Below, one piece after another: positions 23,101-32,050 of a DNA stretch of 33,149 bases; within the stretch, counting starts at the first letter, position 1, and each line of letters begins with the position of its first letter. The notes below the pieces were generated by a model. It saw only the letters and a list, made by a program, of their open reading frames with translations, made no database searches and was not told where the DNA came from. The DNA is from Eubacteriales bacterium. GTDB lineage: Bacteria; Bacillota; Clostridia; Lachnospirales; Lachnospiraceae. The stretch is from contig JAUNWP010000019.1 in assembly GCA_030540255.1 (NCBI GenBank), positions 1 to 33,149 on the forward strand. The letters run 5' to 3'. The position numbers and the translations under genes are program-made.

Positions 23101-26100
23101 ATGGCATTTACACATTTACATGTACATACACAGTTTTCGCTGCTCGACGGATCATCACGTATCCCCGAGCTTATTAAGCAAGCCAAGGAATACGGAATGA
23201 ATTCCGTTGCCATAAGCGATCACGGCGCAATGTACGGAGTCATAGATTTTTATAAGGAAGCCAGGAAGCAGGGGATAAAGCCTATTATCGGATGTGAAGT
23301 CTATGTTGCTCCGGGATCGAGATTCGATAAGGAGAAAAATGTACACGACGACAGCCGCTATTATCATTTGATATTGCTTGCGGAGAATAACGAGGGATAC
23401 CAAAATCTCATGAAGATAGTATCCTGCGGATATGTTGACGGCTTCTATTATAAGCCGAGAGTTGATGTTGAGCTTTTGATGAGATATCACAAGGGCATAA
23501 TAGCCTCCTCGGCATGCCTTGCGGGAGAGGTGGCAAGATATCTTGCGGCAGGACTCTATGAGGAGGCAAAAAAGACGGCTCTCAAATACCGTGACATATT
23601 CGGTGAGGGCAATTATTTCCTTGAGCTTCAGGATCACGGTATAGATACCCAGCGTGTTGTAAATGCAGGACTTATCAGGATCTCACAGGAGACCGGTATA
23701 GAGCTTATTGCGACCAATGATGTGCATTATACCTACAAGGAGGATGCAGAGCCGCATGATATACTGCTATGCATCCAGACAGGCAAAAAGGTAAAAGATA
23801 CGGACCGCATGAGATATGAAGGCGGCCAGTATTATTTTAAAAGCGAAGAGGAGATGCGCTCATTATTCAAGAGCGTGCCTCAAGCTATAGAAAACACACA
23901 GAAAATAGCAGACAGATGCAATGTTGAGATCGAATTCGGAAGCTACAAACTGCCGAGATTTGCAGTTCCTAAGGGGTATACGGCAGACGAATATCTCCGT
24001 AAGCTTTGCTACGAAGGCATAGAAGACCGATATCCGGGGGCATATGACGCCGAAGACGGAGGCAAGGCAGCATACGGCATAGATATACATGAGAGACTTG
24101 AGTATGAGCTTTCTACAATTGAGAGCATGGGCTTTGTCGAGTACTTCCTGATCGTATCGGACTTTATCGCTTACGCAAGGAGACATGATATACCCGTAGG
24201 TCCGGGAAGAGGTTCGGCAGCAGGTTCGGTGGTGGCGTATGCACTTCGAATCACCAATATAGATCCTGTGAGATTTTCACTGCTCTTTGAACGATTCTTA
24301 AATCCGGAGCGAGTATCTATGCCAGATATCGACGTGGACTTCTGTTATGAGAGACGTCAGGAGGTTATAGATTACGTAGTAAGCAAATACGGTAAGGATA
24401 ATGTTGCGCAGATAGTAACCTTCGGAACATTGCTTGCAAGAGGTGTCATACGAGATGTCGGAAGAGTACTGGATATAGATTATGCGACGGTTGACCGCAT
24501 AGCCAAGATGATACCGGCAGAGCTGGGAATGACACTAAGCAAGGCGCTTTCTGTAAGTAAGGATTTTAAAAATGCTTATGAGCAGGATGCAGATATCAAA
24601 TATCTGGTAGATATGTCAATGCGTATCGAGGGTCTGCCGAGACATACCAGCATGCATGCCGCAGGCGTACTCATTACAAGCGACAGAGTAGACCGTTTTG
24701 TACCTCTTGCAAGAAATGCTGACGGTACTATAGTTACCCAGTATATTATGACAACGCTGGAGGAGCTTGGACTACTCAAGATGGATTTTCTTGGGCTCAG
24801 GACGCTTACGGTAATTAAGAATGCACTTGATCAGATACAGCGTAATTACGGTCTTAAGATCGATATAGATCAAATAGATTATGATGATAAAAATGTGTTC
24901 AGGATGATCTCAAGAGGAGAGACCTCGGGAGTATTTCAGCTTGAATCCGGCGGAATGACTGCCTTTATGAAGCAACTTAAGCCGGAGTCCATAGATGACA
25001 TCATAGCGGGGCTTGCGCTCTACAGACCTGGACCGATGGATTTCATACCACGTTATATTAAGGGTAAGGAAAATAAATCCTCGGTAGTCTATGAATGTCC
25101 GGAGCTTGAGCCGATATTAAGCAATACCTACGGCTGCATAGTATATCAGGAGCAGGTTATGCAGATAGTGCAGAGTCTTGCGGGATATACTCTCGGACGT
25201 GCCGATCTTGTGCGCCGTGCGATGTCCAAGAAAAAGCATTCGGTCATGCAGAAGGAACGTCAGAACTTTGTATACGGAAATGCTGAGGAGGGAGTAAAGG
25301 GCTGCATAGCAAACGGAATCCCCGAGGAGACCGCAAATCGTATATTTGACGAGATGACTGACTTTGCTTCGTATGCATTTAACAAATCGCATGCGGCAGC
25401 ATATGCCGTCGTATCGTATCAGACGGCATGGCTTAAATACTATTATCCGGCAGAGTTTATGGCAGCACTCATGACCTCTGTCATGGATTCGGTTGCAAAG
25501 ACCTCCGAATATACCGTCACCTGCAAGGCACTCGGAATAAAGCTTATGCCTCCTGATATCAATGCCGGAGAGTACGGCTTTACTGCGATACGTTCCGGTG
25601 ACGGACACGGAGTGGTGCTCTACGGACTTACGGCAATAAAAGGCGTGGGACGTACTGTAGTCGAGGATATAGTTGCTGAGAGAAATGAGCGTGGAGCTTT
25701 CAAGGATATGGAGGACTTCGTGCAGAGGATGCCGGACAGTGTCAACAGAAAAGCCATAGAAGGCTTTATCAAGGTAGGTGCTTTTGATTCCTTTGAGGGC
25801 AATCGCAGACAGAAGCTGATACTTATAGATGAACTCTTGGAGGAGGCGTCGGTAAGAAAGCGTTCGGATATAGCAGGACAGCTGACGCTCTTTGATATCG
25901 CTTCGGATGAGGATAAGCAAAGCTTTAAGCATAAGCTTGCAGATGTTCCGGAATTTGATAAGGATGAGCTGCTTGCTTATGAAAAGGAAGCCGCCGGCAT
26001 TTATCTGAGCGGACATCCTATGGACAATTATGCCGATATCTGCAATAAGATAGTAACGGCGTGGTCTAAGGATTATCTTCCCGATGAACACACCGGAGTC

Positions 26101-26619
26101 TGCCGCTATGCTGAAGGTGATGAGCTTATAAGCGCCGGAGTTGTGACGGAGTGCAAGTTCAAATATACCAAGACCAATAAGCAGATGGCATTTCTCACAA
26201 TAGAGGATATATACGGTCAGCTTAGTGTGCTTGTATTCCCGGACAGCTTTGAGAAAAACAGAGAGCTTATAGCCCAGGATTCCAAGCTTATCATCAAGGG
26301 CAGAGCCAGCATCAACAGAGATGAGACGGCAAGTCTGATAGCGGGAAGCATTTACAGCATAGAGGATGTAAACAGGGAGCTGTGGATAGCCTTTGAAGAT
26401 ATGGAGACTTACAAACAAAAGGCGGCTGAGCTTGACGATATAAGCTTTGAACATCAGGGCAGCTCCGAGGTTGTAGTATACCTGAAAAAGGAACGCATGA
26501 AGAAAAATCTCGGAAGAGAACGAAGAGTCAATGCCTCTTCGGAAGTGATTGCGGTATACGAGGATGCTTTCGGCAAGGATAATGTAAGGACGAGGGTAGT
26601 AGGACTGAAAAGTATCTGA
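23101..26619 (+). CDS. dnaE: DNA polymerase III alpha subunit, DnaE type
   Basis: The replicative polymerase subunit has 1172 residues from ATG 23101. The N-terminal PHP domain starts HLHVHTQFSLLDG. The polymerase palm has GPGRGSAAGSVVAY and the catalytic aspartates of PDIDVDF (408-414). The fingers/beta-binding region follows (LYRPGPMDFIP, SKKKHSVM, FNKSHAAAYAVVSY), then a helix-hairpin-helix region (GLTAIKGVGRTVVEDIV), then an OB domain near 985-1070. It lacks the exonuclease domain of PolC. The N-terminus MAFTHLHVHT is where the family begins, so GTG 23071, inside a hairpin, is not the start. No Shine-Dalgarno is visible before 23101, which is unusual here. Confidence 0.95.
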   Translation: MAFTHLHVHTQFSLLDGSSRIPELIKQAKEYGMNSVAISDHGAMYGVIDFYKEARKQGIKPIIGCEVYVAPGSRFDKEKNVHDDSRYYHLILLAENNEGYQNLMKIVSCGYVDGFYYKPRVDVELLMRYHKGIIASSACLAGEVARYLAAGLYEEAKKTALKYRDIFGEGNYFLELQDHGIDTQRVVNAGLIRISQETGIELIATNDVHYTYKEDAEPHDILLCIQTGKKVKDTDRMRYEGGQYYFKSEEEMRSLFKSVPQAIENTQKIADRCNVEIEFGSYKLPRFAVPKGYTADEYLRKLCYEGIEDRYPGAYDAEDGGKAAYGIDIHERLEYELSTIESMGFVEYFLIVSDFIAYARRHDIPVGPGRGSAAGSVVAYALRITNIDPVRFSLLFERFLNPERVSMPDIDVDFCYERRQEVIDYVVSKYGKDNVAQIVTFGTLLARGVIRDVGRVLDIDYATVDRIAKMIPAELGMTLSKALSVSKDFKNAYEQDADIKYLVDMSMRIEGLPRHTSMHAAGVLITSDRVDRFVPLARNADGTIVTQYIMTTLEELGLLKMDFLGLRTLTVIKNALDQIQRNYGLKIDIDQIDYDDKNVFRMISRGETSGVFQLESGGMTAFMKQLKPESIDDIIAGLALYRPGPMDFIPRYIKGKENKSSVVYECPELEPILSNTYGCIVYQEQVMQIVQSLAGYTLGRADLVRRAMSKKKHSVMQKERQNFVYGNAEEGVKGCIANGIPEETANRIFDEMTDFASYAFNKSHAAAYAVVSYQTAWLKYYYPAEFMAALMTSVMDSVAKTSEYTVTCKALGIKLMPPDINAGEYGFTAIRSGDGHGVVLYGLTAIKGVGRTVVEDIVAERNERGAFKDMEDFVQRMPDSVNRKAIEGFIKVGAFDSFEGNRRQKLILIDELLEEASVRKRSDIAGQLTLFDIASDEDKQSFKHKLADVPEFDKDELLAYEKEAAGIYLSGHPMDNYADICNKIVTAWSKDYLPDEHTGVCRYAEGDELISAGVVTECKFKYTKTNKQMAFLTIEDIYGQLSVLVFPDSFEKNRELIAQDSKLIIKGRASINRDETASLIAGSIYSIEDVNRELWIAFEDMETYKQKAAELDDISFEHQGSSEVVVYLKKERMKKNLGRERRVNASSEVIAVYEDAFGKDNVRTRVVGLKSI

Positions 26620-26660
26620 TTTTTTATTCAAAATGAAACTGCGTCCTATGAATTAAAAAT

Positions 26661-26750
26661 ACGCTCCGCAGGGATGCGCACTTGCGCGAAGAAGAAAATC
26701 GTCGCAAGCGACCGCGCTCGGCGCGAGAATGTGCCAAGGCACATTCTTTT
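26661..26750 (+). repeat. Dispersed intergenic repeat with nested hairpins
   Basis: The element begins ACGCTCCGCAG, then has a GCGCA/TGCGC dyad and AAGAAGAAAAT. Two GC-rich dyads follow (GTCGC/GCGAC, CGCGC/GCGCG), and a near-perfect terminator palindrome ends it. Parts recur at 17015-17034 and 17443-17530. It fills most of the 147-base gap after dnaE. Such elements resemble REP/MITE-like intergenic repeats; no transposase is present. Confidence 0.55.
26727..26750 (+). terminator. Terminator after dnaE, formed by the repeat
   Basis: GAATGTGCC (26727-26735) and GGCACATTC (26738-26746) are perfectly complementary and are followed by TTTT. It lies directly before the ribosome site of the next gene. 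Confidence 0.75.
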
Positions 26751-26766
26751 ATAAAGGGGAGGATAT

Positions 26767-27066
26767 ATGGATAAGGTATTATGCGGCGCAAATGCGCAGA
26801 GCATGAAATATTATTTTAATGAGGCCGAATACGGCAAGCTGCCGAAGACGGTTCAAAATGAGCTCAAGGTGATATGTGTATCGTATTGTGCGGATGTAGG
26901 CGGTGCGATAACTCTCAGCTTTAATGATGAAGGCAGACTGTGCTTTCAGACAATCGCGCCTATAGATGAGATAGGCGCGGAGCTTCGTATCAAGAAGCTT
27001 CAGAAGGAAAATGAAGAGCTCTTTGAACAGCTCGAAAAGTTCAATAAGGAGTTTGTAAAAGAGTGA
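26767..27066 (+). CDS. Small conserved protein, DUF6145-like
   Basis: The 99-residue soluble protein ends in a charged coiled-coil-like helix (IKKLQKENEELFEQLEKFNKE). Its core is YYFNEAEYGKLPKTVQNELKVICVSYCADVGGAITLSF. From memory this resembles DUF6145 of Lachnospiraceae, but I cannot check that. Its function is unknown. AAGGGGAGG just upstream gives a strong start. Its stop overlaps the dusB start by four bases (GTGA), so the two are translated together; a role connected with tRNA modification is possible but unproven. Confidence 0.75.
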   Translation: MDKVLCGANAQSMKYYFNEAEYGKLPKTVQNELKVICVSYCADVGGAITLSFNDEGRLCFQTIAPIDEIGAELRIKKLQKENEELFEQLEKFNKEFVKE

Positions 27067-28016
27067 TAAACATAGGAAGTGTTCAGCTTAAAAATAATGT
27101 GATAATGGCGCCTATGGCAGGAGTGACCGATACCGCTTACAGGGTATTGCTTGAGGAAATGGGTGTCGGGCTTGTAAGTACCGAGATGGTTTCGGCCAAG
27201 GGCATATTTTACAACAATAAAAACAACAAGCTTATTCTCCAGACAGCAGAGAATGAGCATCCTATAGCCGTACAGCTGTTCGGTTCGGATCCTATGATAA
27301 TGACGAGCATGGCAGAACGCATAGCGGATGACTATGATATCATAGATGTCAATATGGGCTGCCCTGTGCCAAAGATAGTTAATAACGGCGAGGGCTCGGC
27401 GTTGATGAAGGATCCGGATAAGGCGTTTCAGATACTGGAGATGATGTCGAGAGTACTTAAAAAACCTGTGACCGTAAAGTTCAGGAAGGGCTTCGACGAC
27501 AAGCATATCAATGCAGTGGAGTTTGCAAAGATGGCAGAGCAGGCAGGTGTTGCTTCTATCACCGTACACGGCAGGACAAGGCAGCAGATGTATGCAGGCA
27601 AGGCCGACTGGGATATTATAAGACAGGTCAAGGAAGCGGTGAGCATACCGGTATTCGGAAACGGCGATATATTTACACCTGAGGATGCCAAGAGCATGAT
27701 TGAGGAGACAGGCTGCGACGGAGTTGCTATCGCAAGAGGAGCCAAGGGTAATCCGTGGCTGATAAAGAGGACCATACATTATCTGGAGACAGGAGAATTG
27801 CTTCCGGAGCCTTCCGTAGAGGAAAGACGTACTATGATAGTGAGACATGCGGAGCTTGCGGTAAAGTATAAGAGTGAGCGTCTTGCCATACCTGAGATGC
27901 GTAAGCATCTTGCGTGGTATACGGCAGGATTGAAGGGCTCTGCACAGCTTCGTGCACGCATGAATACGCTTAATACGCTTGATGAACTTAAGGAATTTAC
28001 GGAACAAATAGTCTGA
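27063..28016 (+). CDS. dusB: tRNA-dihydrouridine synthase, DusB type
   Basis: This FMN enzyme reduces uridines in the tRNA D-loop using NADPH. The N-terminal IMAPMAGVTDTAYR motif binds FMN. The catalytic cysteine is C100 in DVNMGCPVPKIVNNGEGS, and ITVHGRTRQQMYAGKADW with GDIFTPEDA, then GVAIARGAKGNPW, complete the TIM barrel. The helical C-terminal domain follows; 317 residues is typical. The start is GTG 27063 within the end of the preceding gene. The assignment to the DusB branch rests on the GKADW and ARGA.GNPW patterns. Confidence 0.93.
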   Translation: MINIGSVQLKNNVIMAPMAGVTDTAYRVLLEEMGVGLVSTEMVSAKGIFYNNKNNKLILQTAENEHPIAVQLFGSDPMIMTSMAERIADDYDIIDVNMGCPVPKIVNNGEGSALMKDPDKAFQILEMMSRVLKKPVTVKFRKGFDDKHINAVEFAKMAEQAGVASITVHGRTRQQMYAGKADWDIIRQVKEAVSIPVFGNGDIFTPEDAKSMIEETGCDGVAIARGAKGNPWLIKRTIHYLETGELLPEPSVEERRTMIVRHAELAVKYKSERLAIPEMRKHLAWYTAGLKGSAQLRARMNTLNTLDELKEFTEQIV

Positions 28017-28136
28017 TTTGGCAATAAACAGGCTGTCAGGGCAATATAGGATGAAGCGGAAACTGTAGACCGGGAGACATTTTCATAAACATAATCAGTA
28101 GAAAATGCCGGAAAACGCTTGATTTAAGCGGATAAC

Positions 28137-28166
28137 TTGACATTTACAGTTACAATAAACTATAAT
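28137..28166 (+). promoter_or_regulatory. Promoter of greA
   Basis: Perfect consensus hexamers TTGACA (28137-28142) and TATAAT (28161-28166) are separated by 18 bases. A small dyad CGCTT-gattt-AAGCG (28116-28130) lies just upstream. Transcription should start near 28173, about 38 bases before the chosen greA start. This is the best-matching promoter in the window. Confidence 0.85.
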
Positions 28167-28210
28167 ATTTGCTCGATAATGCTTAATATTTTATGGAGTA
28201 TGTGAAAAAT

Positions 28211-28705
28211 ATGGCAAATGAAGCAGCAAAAACAATGTTGACATATGCAGGCCTCAAGAGATACGAGGAGGAGCTGCATGAGCTTAAGGTAGTAAAACGT
28301 CAGGAAGTTGCGGAGAAGATAAAAGTAGCAAGAGAACAGGGCGATCTGTCCGAGAATGCAGACTATGACGCAGCCAAGGAGGAGCAGACAGAAATCGAGG
28401 TGCGTATCGCACAGCTTGAGACATTGCTCAAGAACGCCGAGGTCGTTAAGGATGATGAGTATGTTGCGGGCAAGATCAATGTAGGCTGCTTTGTAAAGCT
28501 CTTTGATATGGAGTACGACGAGGAGGTTGAGTACCATATCGTCGGTTCATCAGAGGCAAACAGCCTTGAGGGCAAGATAAGCAACGAGTCTCCTGTAGGT
28601 GCCGCACTTATGGGACATACCGTAAACGAGACCATTGAGGTCAAGCTTCCGGACGGCGGAATCAATGAATATAAGATACTTGATGTAAGAAAGATCGACG
28701 ATTGA
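28211..28705 (+). CDS. greA: Transcription elongation factor GreA
   Basis: GreA enters the RNA polymerase secondary channel and stimulates cleavage of backtracked transcripts. The N-terminal coiled-coil carries the acidic tip in REQGDLSENADYDAAKEEQ, and the C-terminal FKBP-like domain has SPVGAALMGHTVNETIEVKLPDG. I choose ATG 28211 (164 residues), with GGAG at 28195-28198. ATG 28193 would have no Shine-Dalgarno, and GTG 28202 is a further possibility. lysS follows after 35 bases; both are probably on one transcript from the consensus promoter. Confidence 0.94.
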   Translation: MANEAAKTMLTYAGLKRYEEELHELKVVKRQEVAEKIKVAREQGDLSENADYDAAKEEQTEIEVRIAQLETLLKNAEVVKDDEYVAGKINVGCFVKLFDMEYDEEVEYHIVGSSEANSLEGKISNESPVGAALMGHTVNETIEVKLPDGGINEYKILDVRKIDD

Positions 28706-28740
28706 TCTATAGTCAGGTATTTAAGTTAAGGTGAGGGATT

Positions 28741-30720
28741 ATGGCAGGAAATAACGAAGTCAACGACAATAAGAAGGCCGGAAACGCAGGCGGCGCTCCA
28801 AATACAGAGCAGGAGCTTAACCGTGTGCGTCAGGTGCGCAGAGATAAGCTTGCCGAGCTTCAGCAGTCAGGCAAGGATCCTTTTGTAATAACAAAGTACG
28901 ATCAGACTCATCACAGCAAGGAGATACTGGATAATTTTGACAGCCTTGAGGGTAAGGAAGTAAGTATTGCCGGACGTATCATGCTTAAGCGTGTTATGGG
29001 TAAGGCTTCCTTCTGTCATATTCAGGACAGAGACGGTCAGATTCAGGCATATGTTGCAAGAGACAGCGTAGGTGAGGAAAATTACGCAGATTTCAAGAAG
29101 CTTGATATCGGAGATATAGTAGGTGTCAAGGGTACGGTATTCAAGACCAAGACAGGTGAGATAAGCGTACATGCAGAGAATGTCATACTGCTCTCAAAGT
29201 CTCTTCAGGTGCTTCCGGAGAAGTTCCACGGTATCACAGATGTAGATACAAGATACCGTCAGAGATATGTAGACCTTATCATGAATCCTGAGGTTAAGGA
29301 TACCTTCCGCAAGAGATCTCAGATCATCAAGGAGATAAGAAAGTTCCTCGACGGAAGAGACTTCATTGAGGTCGAGACTCCTATGCTTGTTTCGAATGCA
29401 GGCGGTGCTGCCGCACGTCCGTTTGAGACACATTTCAATTCGCTTAATGAGGATCTTAAGCTGCGTATATCACTTGAGCTCTACCTCAAGAGACTTATTG
29501 TAGGCGGACTCGAGAGAGTGTACGAGATCGGACGAGTATTCAGAAATGAGGGACTCGATACCAGACACAATCCGGAGTTTACACTCATGGAGCTTTATCA
29601 GGCATATACAGACTATGAAGGCATGATGGAGCTTACGGAGAGCATGTTCAGATATCTTGCCGAGAAGGTATGCGGAAGTGCTGTTATCAAGTACAACGAT
29701 ACCGTTATCGATATGTCCAAGCCTTTCGCAAGACTCAGCATGACAGAGGCTGTCAAGCTCTATTCAGGTGTTGACTTCGATGCTGTTGCAGACGAGGCGG
29801 AGGCCAAGGCAATCGCCAAGGAGCATAATGTAGAGTTTGAGGACAGACATACCAAGGGTGATATCCTTAATCTCTTCTTTGAGGAGTTCTGTGAGGATAA
29901 GATGATCCAGCCGACCTTCATTACAGATCATCCGGTTGAGATCAGCCCGCTTACAAAGAGAAAGCCTACAGACCCGTCAAGAGTTGAGCGTTTTGAGCTC
30001 TATATCTACGGACGTGAGATGTGTAATGCTTATTCCGAGCTTAATGATCCTATCGATCAGAGAGAGCGTTTCAAGGCACAGGATGCACTTGCAGCCGCAG
30101 GAGACGAAGAGGCTAACCATACAGATGAGGACTTCCTCAATGCACTTGAGGTAGGTCTGCCGCCGACAGGAGGTATAGGCTACGGCATAGACAGACTTGT
30201 TATGCTGCTTACCGACAGCCAGGCGATCAGAGATGTACTGCTCTTCCCGACAATGAAGACACTCGGTGCAAAGGAAGAGAGCAAGGCAGGTGCAGCAGCT
30301 GCTGTAAATGTTCCGGGAGCTCCGATCATCTCTGCCGATCCTATAGATTTCAGCAAGGTTAAGATCGAGCCTCTCTTTGAGGAATTTGTAGACTTCGAGA
30401 CCTTCGCTAAGTCTGATTTCAGAGTCGTTAAGGTCAAGGAGTGTACTGCAGTACCGAAGTCAAAGAAGCTCCTCAAGTTCATCCTTGATGACGGAACGGG
30501 TACAGACAGAACTATACTTTCGGGTATTCATGAGTACTATGAGCCCGAGGATCTTGTAGGAAAGACTTGTGTAGCTATTACAAACCTTCCTCCGAGAAAG
30601 ATGATGGGCATCCCGTCAGAGGGTATGCTTATCTCAGCGGTATATGAAGAGAACGGTGCAGAAGGACTTAATCTCCTTATGCTCGATCCGCATATCCCGG
30701 CAGGCGCAAAACTTTACTAA
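28741..30720 (+). CDS. lysS: Lysyl-tRNA synthetase (class II) with C-terminal tRNA-binding domain
   Basis: The enzyme charges tRNA-Lys. The N-terminal OB fold (about 60-175) binds the anticodon. The class II core has motif 2, [18 protein letters not shown], and motif 3, [19 protein letters not shown]. The usual enzyme of about 500 residues ends soon after motif 3 at LLFPTMK. Here an Ala/Gly-rich linker leads to a further domain at about 550-659, [21 protein letters not shown] then [15 protein letters not shown]. This is the EMAP/Trbp111-like tRNA-binding fold normally at the end of MetRS. AAGGTGAGGG precedes the ATG. The total of 659 residues is in one intact frame. Confidence 0.95.
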   Translation: MAGNNEVNDNKKAGNAGGAPNTEQELNRVRQVRRDKLAELQQSGKDPFVITKYDQTHHSKEILDNFDSLEGKEVSIAGRIMLKRVMGKASFCHIQDRDGQIQAYVARDSVGEENYADFKKLDIGDIVGVKGTVFKTKTGEISVHAENVILLSKSLQVLPEKFHGITDVDTRYRQRYVDLIMNPEVKDTFRKRSQIIKEIRKFLDGRDFIEVETPMLVSNAGGAAARPFETHFNSLNEDLKLRISLELYLKRLIVGGLERVYEIGRVFRNEGLDTRHNPEFTLMELYQAYTDYEGMMELTESMFRYLAEKVCGSAVIKYNDTVIDMSKPFARLSMTEAVKLYSGVDFDAVADEAEAKAIAKEHNVEFEDRHTKGDILNLFFEEFCEDKMIQPTFITDHPVEISPLTKRKPTDPSRVERFELYIYGREMCNAYSELNDPIDQRERFKAQDALAAAGDEEANHTDEDFLNALEVGLPPTGGIGYGIDRLVMLLTDSQAIRDVLLFPTMKTLGAKEESKAGAAAAVNVPGAPIISADPIDFSKVKIEPLFEEFVDFETFAKSDFRVVKVKECTAVPKSKKLLKFILDDGTGTDRTILSGIHEYYEPEDLVGKTCVAITNLPPRKMMGIPSEGMLISAVYEENGAEGLNLLMLDPHIPAGAKLY

Positions 30721-30731
30721 TTTAATTACAG

Positions 30732-30770
30732 ATCCCCTATTACATTCTGGTGATGTGGTAGGGGATTTTT
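30732..30770 (+). terminator. Rho-independent terminator after lysS
   Basis: ATCCCCTA (30732-30739) pairs with TAGGGGAT (30759-30766), with TACAT/ATGTG pairing inside, and is followed by TTTTT. Confidence 0.85.
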
Positions 30771-30897
30771 GCGTATAAAGGGGATCGAAAGCATGAGGCT
30801 GAGCGAGTGCTGATAGGCTGGCTGCGAATTGTCGGAGGATTGAGAGAGAGCGGAGCAAGGAACAACAAAAGGTCTGCTTTATAGATAATGTATAAGC

Positions 30898-30906
30898 TGA
30901 TATAAT
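30898..30906 (+). promoter_or_regulatory. Possible extended -10 promoter before the HPP-like gene
   Basis: TGATATAAT is a full extended -10 element, with only a weak TTTATA at the -35 position. The 304-base gap (30721-31024) otherwise holds the lysS terminator and a purine-rich stretch (about 30775-30865) in which I recognise nothing. Confidence 0.4.
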
Positions 30907-31024
30907 TGAAAATCATGAAATGAGACAACAGTAAGGGCGGATTTTTTAATAAATATAAGTGGATATTAAAGCTGCAAAAGTGGACTTTGAAAGTTGATTT
31001 TCCGAAAATTGGTGTGGTCTATAT

Positions 31025-31972
31025 ATGAAAGAGAAAACAATAAAGCTTATTCCGTATGTGGTTACAGTTATGCTTGTAACATTTATGGTCGCCGCAGCGG
31101 AAATAAGCGGAGAGAGTGAGATAATATTTCCCGAGATAACGGCACTTGCCATAGGATATATAGTTGCTGAAAAGAGAAGCTGGCATGTCAATTCTACAAG
31201 GATAGTCGTACTTATAACACTGTGTGCAATTGCGGGTGTGCTGATCGTGCGCAGCAGGTTTGCAGGAATACTTCCGGAAATACTGATTGCATTTGCGGTA
31301 TGTCAGCTTGTTTTTATGTATTCGGGTACTACATTTGCCCCGTTTGTGTCAGCGGTAATACTTCCGATAATGATGCAGACGGAGAGCTTTGTATATCCGG
31401 CAGCGGCATTTGTGCTTACGCTTATTATTGTTGCGCTTCATACTTTATTTCTTAAGTGCGGGATTCGAAGTGATGAGGACTATGTTCCGAAGCGGCTTAA
31501 TTCCAAAACAGACTACATAGATGCTGTTCTCAGAGTTATATCGGTAGGTGTTGTCGGAACTGTCGCATTTTTATCGGGATATAGATTTGTGATTGCGCCG
31601 CCGCTCCTCGTAGCATTTACTGAGTTCTCAAGACCGGGCAATAAAGCGCGTAATAAGCCTTTTAAAACCATTGCGCTTGTTACGATGTGCGCTGTTATCG
31701 GAGCTTTGTGCAGATATTTTATAAATATCAGCTTAGCTATGCCTTTGACTGTTGCAGCGGCAGTGGCTGCTGTATTGTTGCTTGCGGTTATACACAAAAG
31801 CCGCATGTTTATGCCTCCTGCCGGAGCAATCACAATACTTGCAATGATAATTCCGGAAACTGCCGTTATGACATTTCCGGTGCAGATCTTATGCGGAGCC
31901 GGAAGCTTTATGCTCTTAACACATATTATCTTTAAAAGCAGGCATGATAAACTACAAAAAGAAAATATGTAA
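31025..31972 (+). CDS. Multi-pass membrane protein, HPP-family-like
   Basis: The 315-residue protein is almost entirely hydrophobic helices (about ten in two similar halves) with a charged break near residues 145-165 (RSDEDYVPKRLNSKTDY). IIFPEITALAIGYI in the first half and MPPAGAITILAMIIP (from residue 263) in the second resemble HPP-family transporters, whose name-giving His-Pro-Pro reads Met-Pro-Pro here. A transport role, as for nitrite carriers of that family in plants and cyanobacteria, is only a possibility. The Shine-Dalgarno is weak (GGTGTGG). The base composition is more A/T-rich than in the upstream genes. The family call is tentative. Confidence 0.6.
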   Translation: MKEKTIKLIPYVVTVMLVTFMVAAAEISGESEIIFPEITALAIGYIVAEKRSWHVNSTRIVVLITLCAIAGVLIVRSRFAGILPEILIAFAVCQLVFMYSGTTFAPFVSAVILPIMMQTESFVYPAAAFVLTLIIVALHTLFLKCGIRSDEDYVPKRLNSKTDYIDAVLRVISVGVVGTVAFLSGYRFVIAPPLLVAFTEFSRPGNKARNKPFKTIALVTMCAVIGALCRYFINISLAMPLTVAAAVAAVLLLAVIHKSRMFMPPAGAITILAMIIPETAVMTFPVQILCGAGSFMLLTHIIFKSRHDKLQKENM

Positions 31973-32050
31973 AAGTTTTGCCGGTACCGTGGTGTGTATG
32001 ATAATGTTTGACGAAAATGACTGCATAATATTCAATAGAATTAAAGAGTT

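Noticed and set aside
25117-26631. A 504-codon open frame on the - strand opposite dnaE
   Set aside because: It lies entirely antisense to conserved dnaE sequence, is rich in Cys, Tyr, Arg and Leu as expected from a shadow frame, and has no recognisable motif or ribosome site.
27000-28007. A 335-codon open frame on the - strand opposite dusB
   Set aside because: Composition (Leu, Arg, His, Tyr, Cys) is typical of an antisense shadow; dusB has full family motifs on the other strand.
28017-28740. A T-box or lysine riboswitch controlling greA-lysS
   Set aside because: No T-box antiterminator motif, lysine riboswitch core or terminator is present; the leader is only about 40 bases long.
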